Origin: Saccharibacillus kuerlensis DSM 22868
GTDB lineage: Bacteria; Bacillota; Bacilli; Paenibacillales; Paenibacillaceae
Assembly: GCF_000378145.1 (NCBI RefSeq)
Contig: NZ_KB899280.1
Coordinates: 1 to 64,000 of the forward strand
DNA length: 64,000 nt
Direction of reading: 5' to 3'
Below the pieces are notes generated by a model that worked only from the letters and a program-made list of their open reading frames with translations, ran no database searches and had not been told where the DNA came from. A program made the translations under genes and the position numbers. Position 1 is the first letter of the stretch. Each line of letters begins with the position of its first letter. Of the stretch, positions 32,114 through 42,231 are shown in pieces.

Positions 32114-33046
32114 TTGACCTTACAGCAGCTCAGATATGCGATTGAGGTAGCGGGCTGCGGATCGATCAATGAGGCAGCCAAACGTCTGTTTATTTCGCAG
32201 CCGAGCCTCTCCAACGCGATCAAAGATCTGGAGCAGGAACTGGGCATTACTATTTTCGATCGAACCAATCGGGGAATTACCTTATCTGCTGACGGCGTAG
32301 AGTTTATGGCTCACGCCCGGCAAATTGTCGAACAAGCGGAACTGCTGGAAGGGCGTTACAAAAACAAGCGTCGCAGCACCCTGCACTTTTCCGTGTCGAC
32401 TCAGCATTACTCATTTGCTTCCGAAGCATTTGCCGCTTTGGTCGAAGGCAGCAATGAGGAAGAATATACGTTCACGCTGAGAGAAACGCAGACTTACGAT
32501 ATTATCGAAGATGTTCGAACACTTCGCAGTGACTTAGGCATTCTGTATCTGTGTGACCGAAACGCCAGAGTCATGAATAAGCTCTTCAGCGATGGCAGTC
32601 TAAAGTTCACGCCGCTGTTCAATACGCAGCCGCATATTTTAATCGGCGTTTCGCATCCGCTCGCGCGCCGGGATGCGGTGAAAGTGGACGATCTCCAGGC
32701 GTATCCGTACATTATGTTCGATCAGGGGGAGAACAGCTCGCTGCACTTCTCGGAAGAACTGATGAACTTGCCCGAGACGGCCCGCAATATTAAGGTCAAT
32801 GACCGTGCAACGCTGTCCAGTCTGCTGGCAGGTACCGAAAGTTATACAATCGGTACTGGCATCCTGGCGGCTGAACTTGACGGATCCGTGTTGAAGTCGG
32901 TACCGGTTGAGACGGCCGAATTGTTCACAATCGGATGGATTACGCACAAAGACCGGCGTCCGAGCAGAGTTGCGGCTTCCTACATTGACCTACTGAACGA
33001 CTTGGTGGCAAGACGTTACTTTGCGGCGAATCAATTCCTGTTCTAG
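32114..33046 (+). CDS. LysR-type transcriptional regulator
   Basis: TTG 32114 follows GGGGGAAAGC. The 310-residue protein has the winged helix MTLQQLRYAIEVAGCGSINE, AAKRLFISQPSLSNAIKDLE, QELGITIFDRTNRGITLSADG, then a periplasmic-binding-like effector domain. It is followed after 80 bases by two methionine-synthase-like genes on the same strand, so it is likely to control them, possibly sensing a sulfur metabolite. The target and ligand are inferred from location only. Confidence 0.88.
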   Translation: MTLQQLRYAIEVAGCGSINEAAKRLFISQPSLSNAIKDLEQELGITIFDRTNRGITLSADGVEFMAHARQIVEQAELLEGRYKNKRRSTLHFSVSTQHYSFASEAFAALVEGSNEEEYTFTLRETQTYDIIEDVRTLRSDLGILYLCDRNARVMNKLFSDGSLKFTPLFNTQPHILIGVSHPLARRDAVKVDDLQAYPYIMFDQGENSSLHFSEELMNLPETARNIKVNDRATLSSLLAGTESYTIGTGILAAELDGSVLKSVPVETAELFTIGWITHKDRRPSRVAASYIDLLNDLVARRYFAANQFLF

Positions 33047-33126
33047 TATGGAACATCTTGTCTGTTATCCGTATAAGCGAACCTTAATTTTTGATCTTAT
33101 TTTTATCTATAACTCGGGGGGAACGT

Positions 33127-34239
33127 ATGCAAAGTCCAGTGATTGGCACGACCCGAACTAAACCGCCTTTTCGCTGCGATCTCGTAGGCAGCTTTCTGCG
33201 TCCGCCGGAGCTGATCGAAGCCCGTAAGCTGCACCGTGAAGGAAAACTTACAAGCGAAGGATTATACGAGCTTGAAACGGCGGAGATTGCCAAACTCGTA
33301 GAGCGGCAGCAGGAACTTGGCCTCCAAGTGGTGACCGATGGCGAATTCCGGCGCTCTTGGTGGCATCTCGATTTCTTTTTCGGTATTGAGGGGACGGAGA
33401 AAATTGACCTGAATGCCGGCAGAACCGATGCCAAGCAGCGCGCGGAAACATTCCGTGTGTCGAAAAAAATCTCTTTTGGCGACCATCCTATGCTGCGGCA
33501 TTTCAAGTCACTGCGAGATCTGGCCGGGGAGTCGGCAGCGAAAATAACTCTTCCTTCGCCGGCGCTGTTCCATTTTGTACAGCGCTATAACGGCGGAAGC
33601 GCCTACAGCAATGACGAGGAGCTGTATGCGGATATTGTCAAAGTGTACCGGGATGCAATCCGTGCTTTCTACGATGCCGGCTGCCGGTACTTGCAGTTCG
33701 ATGATACATCTTGGGGGACGCTGTGCAGCCTGCTGCACCGTACTCAGCTGCGCAGTCAGGGAACAGACCCCGACCAGCTTGCGAACGATTATGTCAGGCT
33801 GATCAACGAGTCGATCGCCGATCGCCCTGAAGATATGACGATCGGTCTGCATGTCTGCCGCGGCAATTTTCATTCCACATGGTTCGCTTCAGGGGGCTAT
33901 GAGCCTGTAGCCGAAGCCTTGTTCGGCGGCTGCCGCGTCGATGCCTTCTTCCTCGAGTACGATAATGAACGTGCCGGCGGTTTCGAACCGCTGCGATATA
34001 TACGCGATCAGTTCGTCGTACTGGGGCTTGTGACAACCAAGCACGGCAGTCTGGAAAGCAAAGAAGTACTGAAGACTCGCATTGCGGAAGCGGCATCTTT
34101 CGTTCCGCTTGATCAGCTGTGCCTGAGCACCCAATGCGGGTTTGCTTCTACGGAAGAAGGGAATCTGCTGACCGAGGAGGAACAGTGGGACAAGATCCGT
34201 CTGGTGATTGATACGGCTGCGGAAGTGTGGGCAGGATAA
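33127..34239 (+). CDS. MetE C-terminal-type methionine synthase (YxjG/YxjH-like), copy 1
   Basis: The 370-residue TIM barrel matches only the catalytic half of cobalamin-independent methionine synthase. It has VTDGEFRRSWWHLDFF, LQFDDTSWGTL (acidic residues), GLHVCRGNFHSTW (His and Cys zinc ligands) and LCLSTQCGFASTEEGN (last Cys ligand). B. subtilis YxjG and YxjH have the same length and motifs and are thought to methylate homocysteine with an alternative donor. ATG 33127 follows CTCGGGGGGAAC. It is paired with a paralog 267 bases downstream. Confidence 0.85.
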   Translation: MQSPVIGTTRTKPPFRCDLVGSFLRPPELIEARKLHREGKLTSEGLYELETAEIAKLVERQQELGLQVVTDGEFRRSWWHLDFFFGIEGTEKIDLNAGRTDAKQRAETFRVSKKISFGDHPMLRHFKSLRDLAGESAAKITLPSPALFHFVQRYNGGSAYSNDEELYADIVKVYRDAIRAFYDAGCRYLQFDDTSWGTLCSLLHRTQLRSQGTDPDQLANDYVRLINESIADRPEDMTIGLHVCRGNFHSTWFASGGYEPVAEALFGGCRVDAFFLEYDNERAGGFEPLRYIRDQFVVLGLVTTKHGSLESKEVLKTRIAEAASFVPLDQLCLSTQCGFASTEEGNLLTEEEQWDKIRLVIDTAAEVWAG

Positions 34240-34303
34240 CAGCTGCATTTTCCGATAGAACTGTTAATCAAAAGGATTTAATTAAAAACTTTTAATTCCG
34301 ACT

Positions 34304-34350
34304 GCTATACCCCATTATAACAATTCGTGATAGCAGGGTATAGCTTTTAA
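34304..34350 (+). promoter_or_regulatory. Inverted repeat between the two methionine-synthase genes
   Basis: GCTATACCC (34304-34312) and GGGTATAGC (34336-34344) are exact complements 23 bases apart, followed by TTTTAAG. It may be a weak terminator of copy 1 or a regulator site for copy 2. A second palindrome, AATTAAAAACTTTTAATT, lies just upstream at about 34280-34297, and GGTATAG recurs near 34378. No S-box or T-box pattern was seen in this 267-base gap. Confidence 0.45.
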
Positions 34351-34506
34351 GCGTTATGCCGGCGTAATTCGGACATGGTATAGTAAATCCTAATCCAATC
34401 GTGCAAGTTAGCAATCGGGCTAACGATAGATGAGGAACGGTTCACTGGCATCAACACTTGACGAAACATGAAATTCAATTCCGCATTCCCGAGGAGGATA
34501 TTATTT

Positions 34507-35649
34507 ATGAGTACCATTTTCGAACAAGCGGTTCAGCGCGATACGGTTCCATTCCGTCACGATATTGTAGGCAGCTTCCTGCGTCCGCAGGCGATCAAGG
34601 ATGCTCGTACGAAGTTTGCGGCAGGCGAGATTAGCGCTGATGATCTTCGCAAAGTGGAAGACGAAGAGATCATCAAGCTGGTGCAGAAGCAGAAGGAAGT
34701 TGGACTCAAAGGCGTAACGGACGGTGAATTCCGCCGTTCTTGGTGGCATCTCGACTTCTTCTGGGGACTGGGCGGCGTCGACAAGAAGTCTTCGGAGAGC
34801 GGCTATCTATTCCATGGTGTAGAATCCCGGGCCGAGACGGCTCTCTTAACCGGAAAAGTCGGCGAAGGTTCGCAGCATCCGATGGTCGAAGACTTCAAAT
34901 TCCTGAAAAGTGTGGCCGGCGATGATGTCGTCGCTCGCCAGACGATCCCTGCTCCGGCTCAGCTGTTGTTCGAATTGTTCCGCGGCGACAATCGCAAGAC
35001 GGTCGACGAGTTCTATCCGAATCTGCAGGACTTGTACACGGACGTGGGCGCAGCCTACCGTGATGCGATTTTGGCTTTCTACGAGGCGGGCTGCCGGAAT
35101 ATCCAGCTCGATGACTGCACTTGGGGTGCGCTTAGCGACCGCCAATTCCGTGCGATGCAGGAAGAAGCGGGCGTTGACATCAATGAGATGGCCAAAGGCT
35201 TCCTCTATGTCAACAACCTGGCGATCGAGAATCTGCCGGCCGATCTTGTCGTAACGACGCACGTCTGCCGCGGCAACTTCAAGTCGACGTATGCTGGCGA
35301 GGGTGGAGGTTACGATCCGATTGCGGAAATTCTGTTCGGCGGTGCCAACGTATCGGCTTTCTATCTGGAATATGACAGCGAGCGCGCAGGCGGATTCGAA
35401 CCGCTGAAGCATGTCAAAAACCAGCAGGTTGTACTCGGTCTGTTCAGTTCGAAATTCGGTGAGCTGGAAGATAAAGCGCAAATTTTGGCCCGGATTGAAG
35501 AGGCGGCGAAGTATGTCGATATCAATCAGCTATGCGTCAGCCCGCAGTGCGGCTTCGCTTCTACAGAAGAAGGCAACGTGCTGACCGAAGAACAGCAGTG
35601 GGCGAAGCTTCGCTTTGTGAAGGAAGTCGCCGACGAAGTCTGGGGATAA
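34507..35649 (+). CDS. MetE C-terminal-type methionine synthase (YxjG/YxjH-like), copy 2
   Basis: ATG 34507 follows CGAGGAGGA. The 380-residue protein has the same motifs as copy 1: VTDGEFRRSWWHLDFF, IQLDDCTWGAL, TTHVCRGNFKSTY and LCVSPQCGFASTEEGN, with zinc ligands kept. The two differ in many positions and in loop length (copy 2 has an additional RGDNRKTVDEFYP stretch), so this is an old duplication. It has a separate leader with inverted repeats and ends before a terminator at 35778. Confidence 0.87.
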   Translation: MSTIFEQAVQRDTVPFRHDIVGSFLRPQAIKDARTKFAAGEISADDLRKVEDEEIIKLVQKQKEVGLKGVTDGEFRRSWWHLDFFWGLGGVDKKSSESGYLFHGVESRAETALLTGKVGEGSQHPMVEDFKFLKSVAGDDVVARQTIPAPAQLLFELFRGDNRKTVDEFYPNLQDLYTDVGAAYRDAILAFYEAGCRNIQLDDCTWGALSDRQFRAMQEEAGVDINEMAKGFLYVNNLAIENLPADLVVTTHVCRGNFKSTYAGEGGGYDPIAEILFGGANVSAFYLEYDSERAGGFEPLKHVKNQQVVLGLFSSKFGELEDKAQILARIEEAAKYVDINQLCVSPQCGFASTEEGNVLTEEQQWAKLRFVKEVADEVWG

Positions 35650-35777
35650 TTTTCACTAATCTGCGGATCTTTGGCTTTGAATATGGTTTTCTCCTACTGC
35701 TATTGTCCTGATGCTTCCAACCGATTTTTCCATTTGGCGGTTTTCCGTTTTCTTGAATAATCACTCTGACAACTCTG

Positions 35778-35804
35778 GCCCTGTTTTTGAACAGGGCTTT
35801 TTTT
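35778..35804 (+). terminator. Intrinsic terminator
   Basis: GCCCTGTT, loop TTTG, AACAGGGC, seven T. Confidence 0.92.
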
Positions 35805-35922
35805 ATTGGTACAATAAGAGTAGAATAGGAAACCAAAGAAAACGACACGCCGCAGCGTTGGTCAAGTGTGAAATAAGGTCAATGTATGGGGTGCTGCAAA
35901 TAAAAGGAGCGAAGAGATTCCC

Positions 35923-36330
35923 ATGAATGTTCATGTTCCCGATAATGCCCGGCGCGATCTTGCGCTGGTCGGCTGTCCCGAGTGCGCGTTTCGCTTTGAA
36001 ACGCCGAATTATCGACTGGGGATGCAGCACAGATGTCCTGAATGCGAAGCTGCAATCAAGCCTAAATACGTGCGCAGAGCTCCGGATTCCGGGTGCTCGC
36101 TCAGTTACCATACCTTTCTTCAATTGTTGACGATGCGTCCATATCGCGATGAAGTCGTGCCTCTGATCTCGGCTTGGTTTGGTTACCAGGTCGAGTATCA
36201 AGGGCGTACGTTAATTATGCATAATGCGGCAGGCCGCCGCGTCGATACGGAAACGATGCATGAGATGATTCAAAACAGTCCGCGCTGGCAGGAACAGCTT
36301 TACCGCAAAGCTGGGACATTTTTTAGATAA
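35923..36330 (+). CDS. Zinc-ribbon hypothetical protein
   Basis: ATG 35923 follows AAAAGGAGCG. The 135-residue protein has two CPEC knuckles (about residues 18-21 and 38-41) around a 16-residue loop, which should bind one zinc. The remainder (LQLLTMRPYRDEVVPLISAW, GRTLIMHNAAGRRVDTETMH) has no recognised domain. It could be a nucleic-acid or protein adaptor. It converges on the diguanylate cyclase gene with a terminator between. Confidence 0.7.
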   Translation: MNVHVPDNARRDLALVGCPECAFRFETPNYRLGMQHRCPECEAAIKPKYVRRAPDSGCSLSYHTFLQLLTMRPYRDEVVPLISAWFGYQVEYQGRTLIMHNAAGRRVDTETMHEMIQNSPRWQEQLYRKAGTFFR

Positions 36331-36374
36331 TTGGCAGCCGATGATTACTAGTGATTTATTTCCAGTGATAAAAT

Positions 36375-36421
36375 AAAACCCGCAAGGTCCCAGTGTGGAA
36401 GGGAACTTACGGGTTTTTTTG
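36375..36421. terminator. Bidirectional terminator
   Basis: AAAACCCGCAAGGTCCC pairs with GGGAACTTACGGGTTTT with small mismatches; A- and T-runs flank it. Confidence 0.85.
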
Positions 36422-36459
36422 TACAACACTTGCCTGTCAGAGTACAGTTTCTTAGGCTC

Positions 36460-38100
36460 TCAATCTCCGGCAATATCTTGATCATGGAAAGTAACGCGGT
36501 TTTTGCCGGCCATCTTCGATAGGTAAAGGCATTTATCCGCTGTCTGGATCACTTCTGTAATGCTGTCTTCGTTTCGAGGGTAGAAGGCGACTCCAATGCT
36601 GCAGCCGATCGAGAGTTGATTCAAGCCGACAACAAACGGATTGTTCAGCAGTTTAAGCACTTCTGCAGATTGCTTTTCGGCTTCTTCTTGAGCACTGGAG
36701 AGCGGACTGCGTGCAATCAACAGAAACTCGTCACCACCGAGTCGTACTGTGATGCCTCCGGGAGGCGTTGTCTTTTGCAGGCGTCTCGCGACTTTTTTAA
36801 GCAGAATATCGCCTATCTGATGACCTAGTGTATCATTTATTTTTTTGAATCCGTCTAAGTCCAAATACATAAAGGACAGCGTCTCAGCATCCGGATCGAA
36901 ACTTTCGACCGTTTCTTCCAAATAGCGTTCCAGAGCAAGCCTGTTTGGCAGTTCCGTCAGTTGGTCGCGTAAGGCTACGGTTTGCATCTGGCCAAGAGCG
37001 TTTTCCGTGCGCAGCAGGGAATCGAGCAGGCTGCGCAGCGAGAGCGATAGACTGTGAATGTCTTTGAATCCTTTGGTTTCGGGGATATTGGGTTCTCCGC
37101 CTTGACGAATACGATCGGCGGCCAAAGTCAGTTTGCGGATCGGTCGCGAGATGAATTCTGCAATGGCGAGACCGATTCCGGCGAAGAGCACGGCGGCGAG
37201 AAGTCCGGCCAGAATAAGATCGCGTTGAATTTGATCGACTGGAGCGTAAGCAACAGATTCGGGCTGTCGAACAAGTACCGTCCAGCCGAGTCCCGGATAA
37301 TCAAGGTAGCCGTCGCCGTATGCATAACCGGTCAAGTAATTTTCTCCGTCTGGCCATTCTTCAAGTTCCCAGGAAGTTTTTCCAGTTCGAGCATGATCAA
37401 TAATGTGAAGATCAAGACGCTTGCCTGTCCAGCCGTCTGGACCGAGAAGTACCGTATTGTCCTGCTTGCTGATGATGAACAAATCAAACTCGCTGCTCTG
37501 GTCCTCTTGAGGATACAGCAGAGTACGTTCTACTTCCTTGGCCCATTCCCAGCTGAGATGCGCCGCAAGTACGCCTACCGTTTCATCCGCATCGTTTTTG
37601 ACCGCATAACTGATATCGACAAACTGGAGCGGTTCATTGCTGGGATTCGGCAGCAGTTTGGCAAGCAGCACCGCTTCGTGAACGTCTCCAATAAAGGTAC
37701 CGTTAATGCCTTCCATAAACACAGGTCTTTCGGCAATGTTTTTTCCGACCAGAATCCCGTTTGTGCCAGCCAATACATCACCTTTGCTGTTCGTGAAGCC
37801 CAGCCAAGAAAACGATGGGAAATTGGATTGCAGTTGATTAAGCAAATTCTGAACAGCCCGTGCATCTGAGGCTTGTTTGAGCGGTTCAAGTTCTGTCAGC
37901 AGCTTGAGTTCGCCCGAACGCGACCACATGAAGTTGTCCAGTTTGTCTGACATCTGATGAGCGGTTCCGGCCAGCGAAGTTCCGATTTCTTCCTGAATCG
38001 CTTCGGTGGAGCGGGCGCTCATGAGAGAGCCGAGTGTTGCGGTAAGCAGGACAACAAAAGCAATGAAGATCAAAGCAAGAAAAGTTCGTATCTTAATCAT
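36460..38100 (-). CDS. Membrane diguanylate cyclase with extracellular sensor (dCache-HAMP-GGDEF)
   Basis: The 546-residue protein has an N-terminal membrane helix (FLALIFIAFVVLLTATLGSL), a Cache-like outside sensor of about 240 residues, a second helix (LILAGLLAAVLFAGIGLAIA), a HAMP linker and a GGDEF domain with MYLDLDGFKKINDTLGHQIG and the intact RLGGDEFLL site. No RxxD inhibitory site precedes it. It should make cyclic-di-GMP from GTP in response to an external ligand. ATG 38100 follows CGGAGGTT. Confidence 0.9.
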   Translation of the reverse strand: MIKIRTFLALIFIAFVVLLTATLGSLMSARSTEAIQEEIGTSLAGTAHQMSDKLDNFMWSRSGELKLLTELEPLKQASDARAVQNLLNQLQSNFPSFSWLGFTNSKGDVLAGTNGILVGKNIAERPVFMEGINGTFIGDVHEAVLLAKLLPNPSNEPLQFVDISYAVKNDADETVGVLAAHLSWEWAKEVERTLLYPQEDQSSEFDLFIISKQDNTVLLGPDGWTGKRLDLHIIDHARTGKTSWELEEWPDGENYLTGYAYGDGYLDYPGLGWTVLVRQPESVAYAPVDQIQRDLILAGLLAAVLFAGIGLAIAEFISRPIRKLTLAADRIRQGGEPNIPETKGFKDIHSLSLSLRSLLDSLLRTENALGQMQTVALRDQLTELPNRLALERYLEETVESFDPDAETLSFMYLDLDGFKKINDTLGHQIGDILLKKVARRLQKTTPPGGITVRLGGDEFLLIARSPLSSAQEEAEKQSAEVLKLLNNPFVVGLNQLSIGCSIGVAFYPRNEDSITEVIQTADKCLYLSKMAGKNRVTFHDQDIAGD

Positions 38101-38346
38101 TTAAAAACCTCCGTACAAAATCGTTCTATTTCCCATTCTTCTTATATCGCGCAAAATCTATACATAATGAATAGGTTTCGACTTTTTGTTATATTTTTCG
38201 ACATTATTCGTTGAATATCTCACGGATGAATATCTTATAAAGAAAGGTAATGAGAAGTACAAACTTAATCAAAATCGGGTCATTTAGCGTTTGTTTCAAA
38301 GATTTGAAAGTCGTACATCTTTGTAAAAGAAGCTTTTGTTAACCAA

Positions 38347-38420
38347 TTATCAGAAAATCTGATAAGTCTCATAAAAGGAAACGAATTGACCGCTTTTTGT
38401 GCATATGATAGGGTCAAGAG
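38347..38420 (+). promoter_or_regulatory. LysR-type operator and promoter region of cysJI
   Basis: TTATCAGA-AAA-TCTGATAA (38347-38365) is a perfect palindrome with the T-N11-A core of LysR sites. About 20 bases downstream is TTGACC (38385-38390) with TAGGGT 17 bases later as a weak -10, the usual design of an activator-dependent promoter. B. subtilis cysJI needs the LysR regulator CysL, which supports this reading. Confidence 0.55.
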
Positions 38421-38498
38421 AGCAAAAATAAATCCTGATCGAATAAGTAGGAATTGAATTGGATCATTAACGAAATGATGCCGTGCGAGGTGGATATT

Positions 38499-40340
38499 TT
38501 GGAATTGAACGTAACGAACAGCCCATTTAATGAACAACAGGCGGAACTGCTGAATCGTCTGCTTCCTGCCTTGAACGAACATCAGCGAATTTGGTTGACC
38601 GGCTATCTGGCTGCTCAGTCTTCGGCTGCGGGTCTTACAGCAGCACCGGCTGCGCAAGCCGTGTCCGCCGAAAGTGTGGCAGCAGCGCCTCACGCGGTTC
38701 CTGCTGTGGCACCGCGTGAAACGACTATTTTGTTCGGCTCGCAGACGGGTAACGGAAGCGGACTGGCCAAGAAGCTTGCGAAACGTCTTCAAGAACAGCA
38801 GGTTAAGGTAGAAGTCATGTCCATGGCAGACTTCAAGCCTAACAATCTGAAGAAGCTCGAAGATCTGCTGATTATTGTCAGCACTCACGGAGAAGGCGAA
38901 CCGCCGGATAATGCGATTGCCTTCCATGAATTTTTGCACAGCAAACGTGCGCCGAAGCTGGATCAGCTCCGCTACTCGGTATTGGCGCTCGGAGATACGT
39001 CTTACGAATTTTTCTGTCAGACAGGCAAAGATATGGATGCTCGCCTGCAAGAGCTGGGCGCTTCGCGTCTGGCCGATCGGGTCGACTGCGATGTCGACTT
39101 CGACGAACCAGCTGGCGAATGGATGAAGGCCGTTTCGGAAGCGCTCAGCGCTACTCCGGCTGCGGCAGCTTCGGCAGCCGATGCTGCGGCACCGCTTAGC
39201 GCGGATCCGGATTCCGAGTATTCGCGCACTAATCCTTTTCAAGCGGAAGTATTGGAGAACATCAATCTGAATGGACGAGGCTCCGCCCGAGAAACACGTC
39301 ATCTGGAATTGTCACTCGAAGATTCCGGCCTTGTGTATGAACCGGGCGATAGTCTTGGTGTCTATCCGGAAAACCACCCGCGTCTCGTAGACGAAATCAT
39401 TGAGGAGATGGGCTGGAATCCGGAAGAGATCGTACCGACAGGCAAGAATGCTTCTGCTTCACTGCGCGAAGCGCTGCATCGGTATTACGAGATTACGGTG
39501 CTGACCAAGCCGCTGCTGGAACAGGTGGCGAAGCTGAGCGGTAACGAAAAGCTGATCAAACTGACGGATCCCGCTGCTGCCAATGAACTTCGTGCTTATC
39601 TTGGCGAGAACGACCTTCTTGATCTGGTACGCGATTTCGAACTTAAAGGAATAGCTGCTGCCGAATTGACGGGTGTTCTGCGCAAGATTCCGGCAAGACT
39701 TTACTCGATCGCCAGCAGTCCGAAGGCGACGCCGGACGAAGTGCATTTGACGGTTCGTACTGTACGCTATGCCTGCGGAGGACGCGATCGTTACGGCGTC
39801 TGCTCCGTGCAGATGGCGGAGCGTTTGGAACCGGGTGACCGTGTTCCAGTATTCGTTCAGCACAATCCGAATTTTAAGCTGCCGGTCAATCCGGATACGC
39901 CGATCATTATGATCGGTCCAGGTACGGGTGTTGCACCATTCCGGTCGTTCATCGCGGAGCGCGAAGAGACGGATGCTCGCGGCAAGAGCTGGTTGTTCTT
40001 CGGTGATCAGCATTTCTCGACCGATTTCCTCTATCAGACGGAATGGCAGCGTTGGCTCAAAGATGGCGTACTGACGAAGATGGACGTTGCCTTCTCCCGC
40101 GATTCTGACGAGAAAGTATATGTCCAGCATCGTATGTTGGAGAACAGCAAAGAACTCTACGAATGGATCGATGGCGGCGCTGCGGTATATGTCTGCGGCG
40201 ACGAGAAAAATATGGCGCATGATGTGCACACAACGCTGGAAACGATCATTGCACAGGGCGGAGGCTTAAGCCCCGAGCAGGCTTCCGAGTATCTGCTGCG
40301 GATGCAGCAGGAGAAGCGTTATCAGCGCGACGTGTACTAA
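38499..40340 (+). CDS. cysJ: Sulfite reductase flavoprotein alpha subunit
   Basis: TTG 38499 follows GCGAGGTGG and gives MELNVTNSPFNEQQAELLNR, which aligns with the start of B. subtilis CysJ (613 residues here). Domains in order: Ala-rich linker, flavodoxin with FGSQTGNGSGLAKKL and VLALGDTSYEFF, FAD-binding with RLYSIASSPKATPDEVHLTV and GVCSVQMAERL, and NADPH-binding with IGPGTGVAPFRSF and VYVCGDEKNMAHDV. It passes electrons from NADPH to CysI for reducing sulfite to sulfide. cysI follows after 62 bases. Confidence 0.95.
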   Translation: MELNVTNSPFNEQQAELLNRLLPALNEHQRIWLTGYLAAQSSAAGLTAAPAAQAVSAESVAAAPHAVPAVAPRETTILFGSQTGNGSGLAKKLAKRLQEQQVKVEVMSMADFKPNNLKKLEDLLIIVSTHGEGEPPDNAIAFHEFLHSKRAPKLDQLRYSVLALGDTSYEFFCQTGKDMDARLQELGASRLADRVDCDVDFDEPAGEWMKAVSEALSATPAAAASAADAAAPLSADPDSEYSRTNPFQAEVLENINLNGRGSARETRHLELSLEDSGLVYEPGDSLGVYPENHPRLVDEIIEEMGWNPEEIVPTGKNASASLREALHRYYEITVLTKPLLEQVAKLSGNEKLIKLTDPAAANELRAYLGENDLLDLVRDFELKGIAAAELTGVLRKIPARLYSIASSPKATPDEVHLTVRTVRYACGGRDRYGVCSVQMAERLEPGDRVPVFVQHNPNFKLPVNPDTPIIMIGPGTGVAPFRSFIAEREETDARGKSWLFFGDQHFSTDFLYQTEWQRWLKDGVLTKMDVAFSRDSDEKVYVQHRMLENSKELYEWIDGGAAVYVCGDEKNMAHDVHTTLETIIAQGGGLSPEQASEYLLRMQQEKRYQRDVY

Positions 40341-40402
40341 CACTTATTACAGACACCGAGATATTGAGACGGGCCGTTTGAACGGAAAGGAGAAGCTTGA
40401 AC

Positions 40403-42136
40403 ATGACGCAGGAAACAGAGTGGAAAAAGTATCCGCCGCACGACCGGCCGCATAGCGACGTGGAAGACATTAAACGAAACAGCAACTATCTCCGGGGAAG
40501 CCTGGTAGAGACGTTGAAAGACCCGCTGACCGGTTCGATCCCGGAAGACGACAATCGTCTGATGAAGCACCACGGCAGCTATATGCAGGATGATCGTGAT
40601 CTTCGCAACGAACGCAGCAAGTCGAAGCTTGAGCCGGCTTACCAGTTCATGCTTCGTGTGCGCGCTTCAGGCGGCGTGGTAACGCCGGAGCAGTGGTTGA
40701 TGATGGACCGCATTTCTCATAAATACGGTAACGATACAATCAGGCTGACAACGCGGCAGTCGTTCCAATTGCATGGCGTACTCAAATGGAATCTCAAAAA
40801 TACGATCCGTGAAGTTAACGAAGCGCTGCTGAGCACGCTGGCAGCCTGCGGAGACGTCAACCGGAACGTAATGTGCAATCCGAATCCGTATCAGTCCGAA
40901 GTTCATACGGAAGTGTACGAATGGGCGGACAAGATCAGTCGGCATCTCGATCCGCATACGCGGGCTTACCATGAGATCTGGCTTGACGAGGAGAAAGTGG
41001 TGGACAGCCGGGACTTCGACACCCCGCAGGAGCCGATCTACGGACCGGTATATCTGCCGCGCAAATTCAAGATTGGTATCGCCGTTCCTCCGTCCAATGA
41101 CGTCGACGTTTATTCCCAGGATCTAGGCTTTATTGCGATCGTCGAAAACGGAAAACTGGCCGGCTTCAACGTAACGGTCGGCGGAGGCATGGGAATGTCG
41201 CACGGCGATAACAAGACGTATCCGCAGCTCGGCAAATTGATCGGTTTCATCACACCCGAGCAGTCGATCGACCTGGCGGAGAAGATTGTGACGATTCAGC
41301 GCGATTACGGCGACCGTGCCGTGCGCAAGCATGCCCGCTTCAAGTACACGATCGATGACCGGGGCCTTGACTGGCTCGTGAATGAGCTGCACAGCCGTCT
41401 GGGTTGGGAACTGCAGCCGGCCCGCGAATACGGATTCGATCATAACGGCGACCGTTACGGTTGGATTAAGGGCAGCAACGGCAAATGGCACTATACGCTG
41501 TTTATCGAAAACGGACGGATCGCAGACTTTGACGGATATTCGCTGATGACGGGATTGCGTGAGATTGCCAAGGAACACGACGGCGATTTCCGTTTGACCG
41601 CCAACCAGAACCTGATTATCGGTAATGTTAGTCAGCAGAAGAAGCGTAAGATCGATCGACTGATCCAGCAGTACAATCTGACGGACGGTGCCCACTATTC
41701 GGCGCTGCGCCGCAGCTCGATGGCATGTGTAGCCCTGCCGACCTGCGGTCTGGCAATGGCTGAATCGGAACGCTATCTGCCAAGTCTTCTGGATAAGCTT
41801 GATCCGATGTTTGACGAAGCGGGTCTGCGTGAGAAGGAAATTGTAATTCGCATGACAGGCTGCCCTAACGGTTGCGCTCGTCCGATGTTGGCCGAAATTG
41901 CCTTTATCGGCAAAGGACCGGGCAAGTACAATATGTACCTGGGCGGCGCTCACGATGGTGCCAGACTCAACAAGCTGTACAAGGAAAATATCGGTGAAGA
42001 AGAAATTTTGGCTTCGCTTCGTCCGATTATCGACCGCTACGCGAAAGAACGTCTGGACGGCGAACATTTCGGCGACTTCACTGTACGTGCCGGGTATGTG
42101 GATGCTGTACACGACGGCCGTCAGTTCCACGCTTAA
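40403..42136 (+). CDS. cysI: Sulfite reductase hemoprotein beta subunit
   Basis: ATG 40403 follows GAAAGGAGAAG. The 577-residue protein has two ferredoxin-like/siroheme repeats: [28 protein letters not shown], then [14 protein letters not shown] and the iron-sulfur/siroheme ligands [15 protein letters not shown] and [10 protein letters not shown] (C-x5-C and C-x3-C). It reduces sulfite to sulfide with six electrons from CysJ in cysteine synthesis. A terminator follows at 42192. Confidence 0.95.
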   Translation: MTQETEWKKYPPHDRPHSDVEDIKRNSNYLRGSLVETLKDPLTGSIPEDDNRLMKHHGSYMQDDRDLRNERSKSKLEPAYQFMLRVRASGGVVTPEQWLMMDRISHKYGNDTIRLTTRQSFQLHGVLKWNLKNTIREVNEALLSTLAACGDVNRNVMCNPNPYQSEVHTEVYEWADKISRHLDPHTRAYHEIWLDEEKVVDSRDFDTPQEPIYGPVYLPRKFKIGIAVPPSNDVDVYSQDLGFIAIVENGKLAGFNVTVGGGMGMSHGDNKTYPQLGKLIGFITPEQSIDLAEKIVTIQRDYGDRAVRKHARFKYTIDDRGLDWLVNELHSRLGWELQPAREYGFDHNGDRYGWIKGSNGKWHYTLFIENGRIADFDGYSLMTGLREIAKEHDGDFRLTANQNLIIGNVSQQKKRKIDRLIQQYNLTDGAHYSALRRSSMACVALPTCGLAMAESERYLPSLLDKLDPMFDEAGLREKEIVIRMTGCPNGCARPMLAEIAFIGKGPGKYNMYLGGAHDGARLNKLYKENIGEEEILASLRPIIDRYAKERLDGEHFGDFTVRAGYVDAVHDGRQFHA

Positions 42137-42191
42137 GTAAACGCAGGGCGGAACGGAGATTAACAAGCAATCACAGAGTGATTCTCGATAA

Positions 42192-42231
42192 AAGAGCAGG
42201 AGACGGTAATAACCGTTTCCTGTTCTTTTTT
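42192..42231 (+). terminator. Terminator of cysJI
   Basis: AGAGCAGGAGACGGT, loop AATA, ACCGTTTCCTGTTCTTTTTT with one mismatch. Confidence 0.88.

Noticed and set aside
41123-42166. Minus-strand frame of 347 codons opposite cysI
   Set aside because: cysI is certain, and the antisense product shows no family features.
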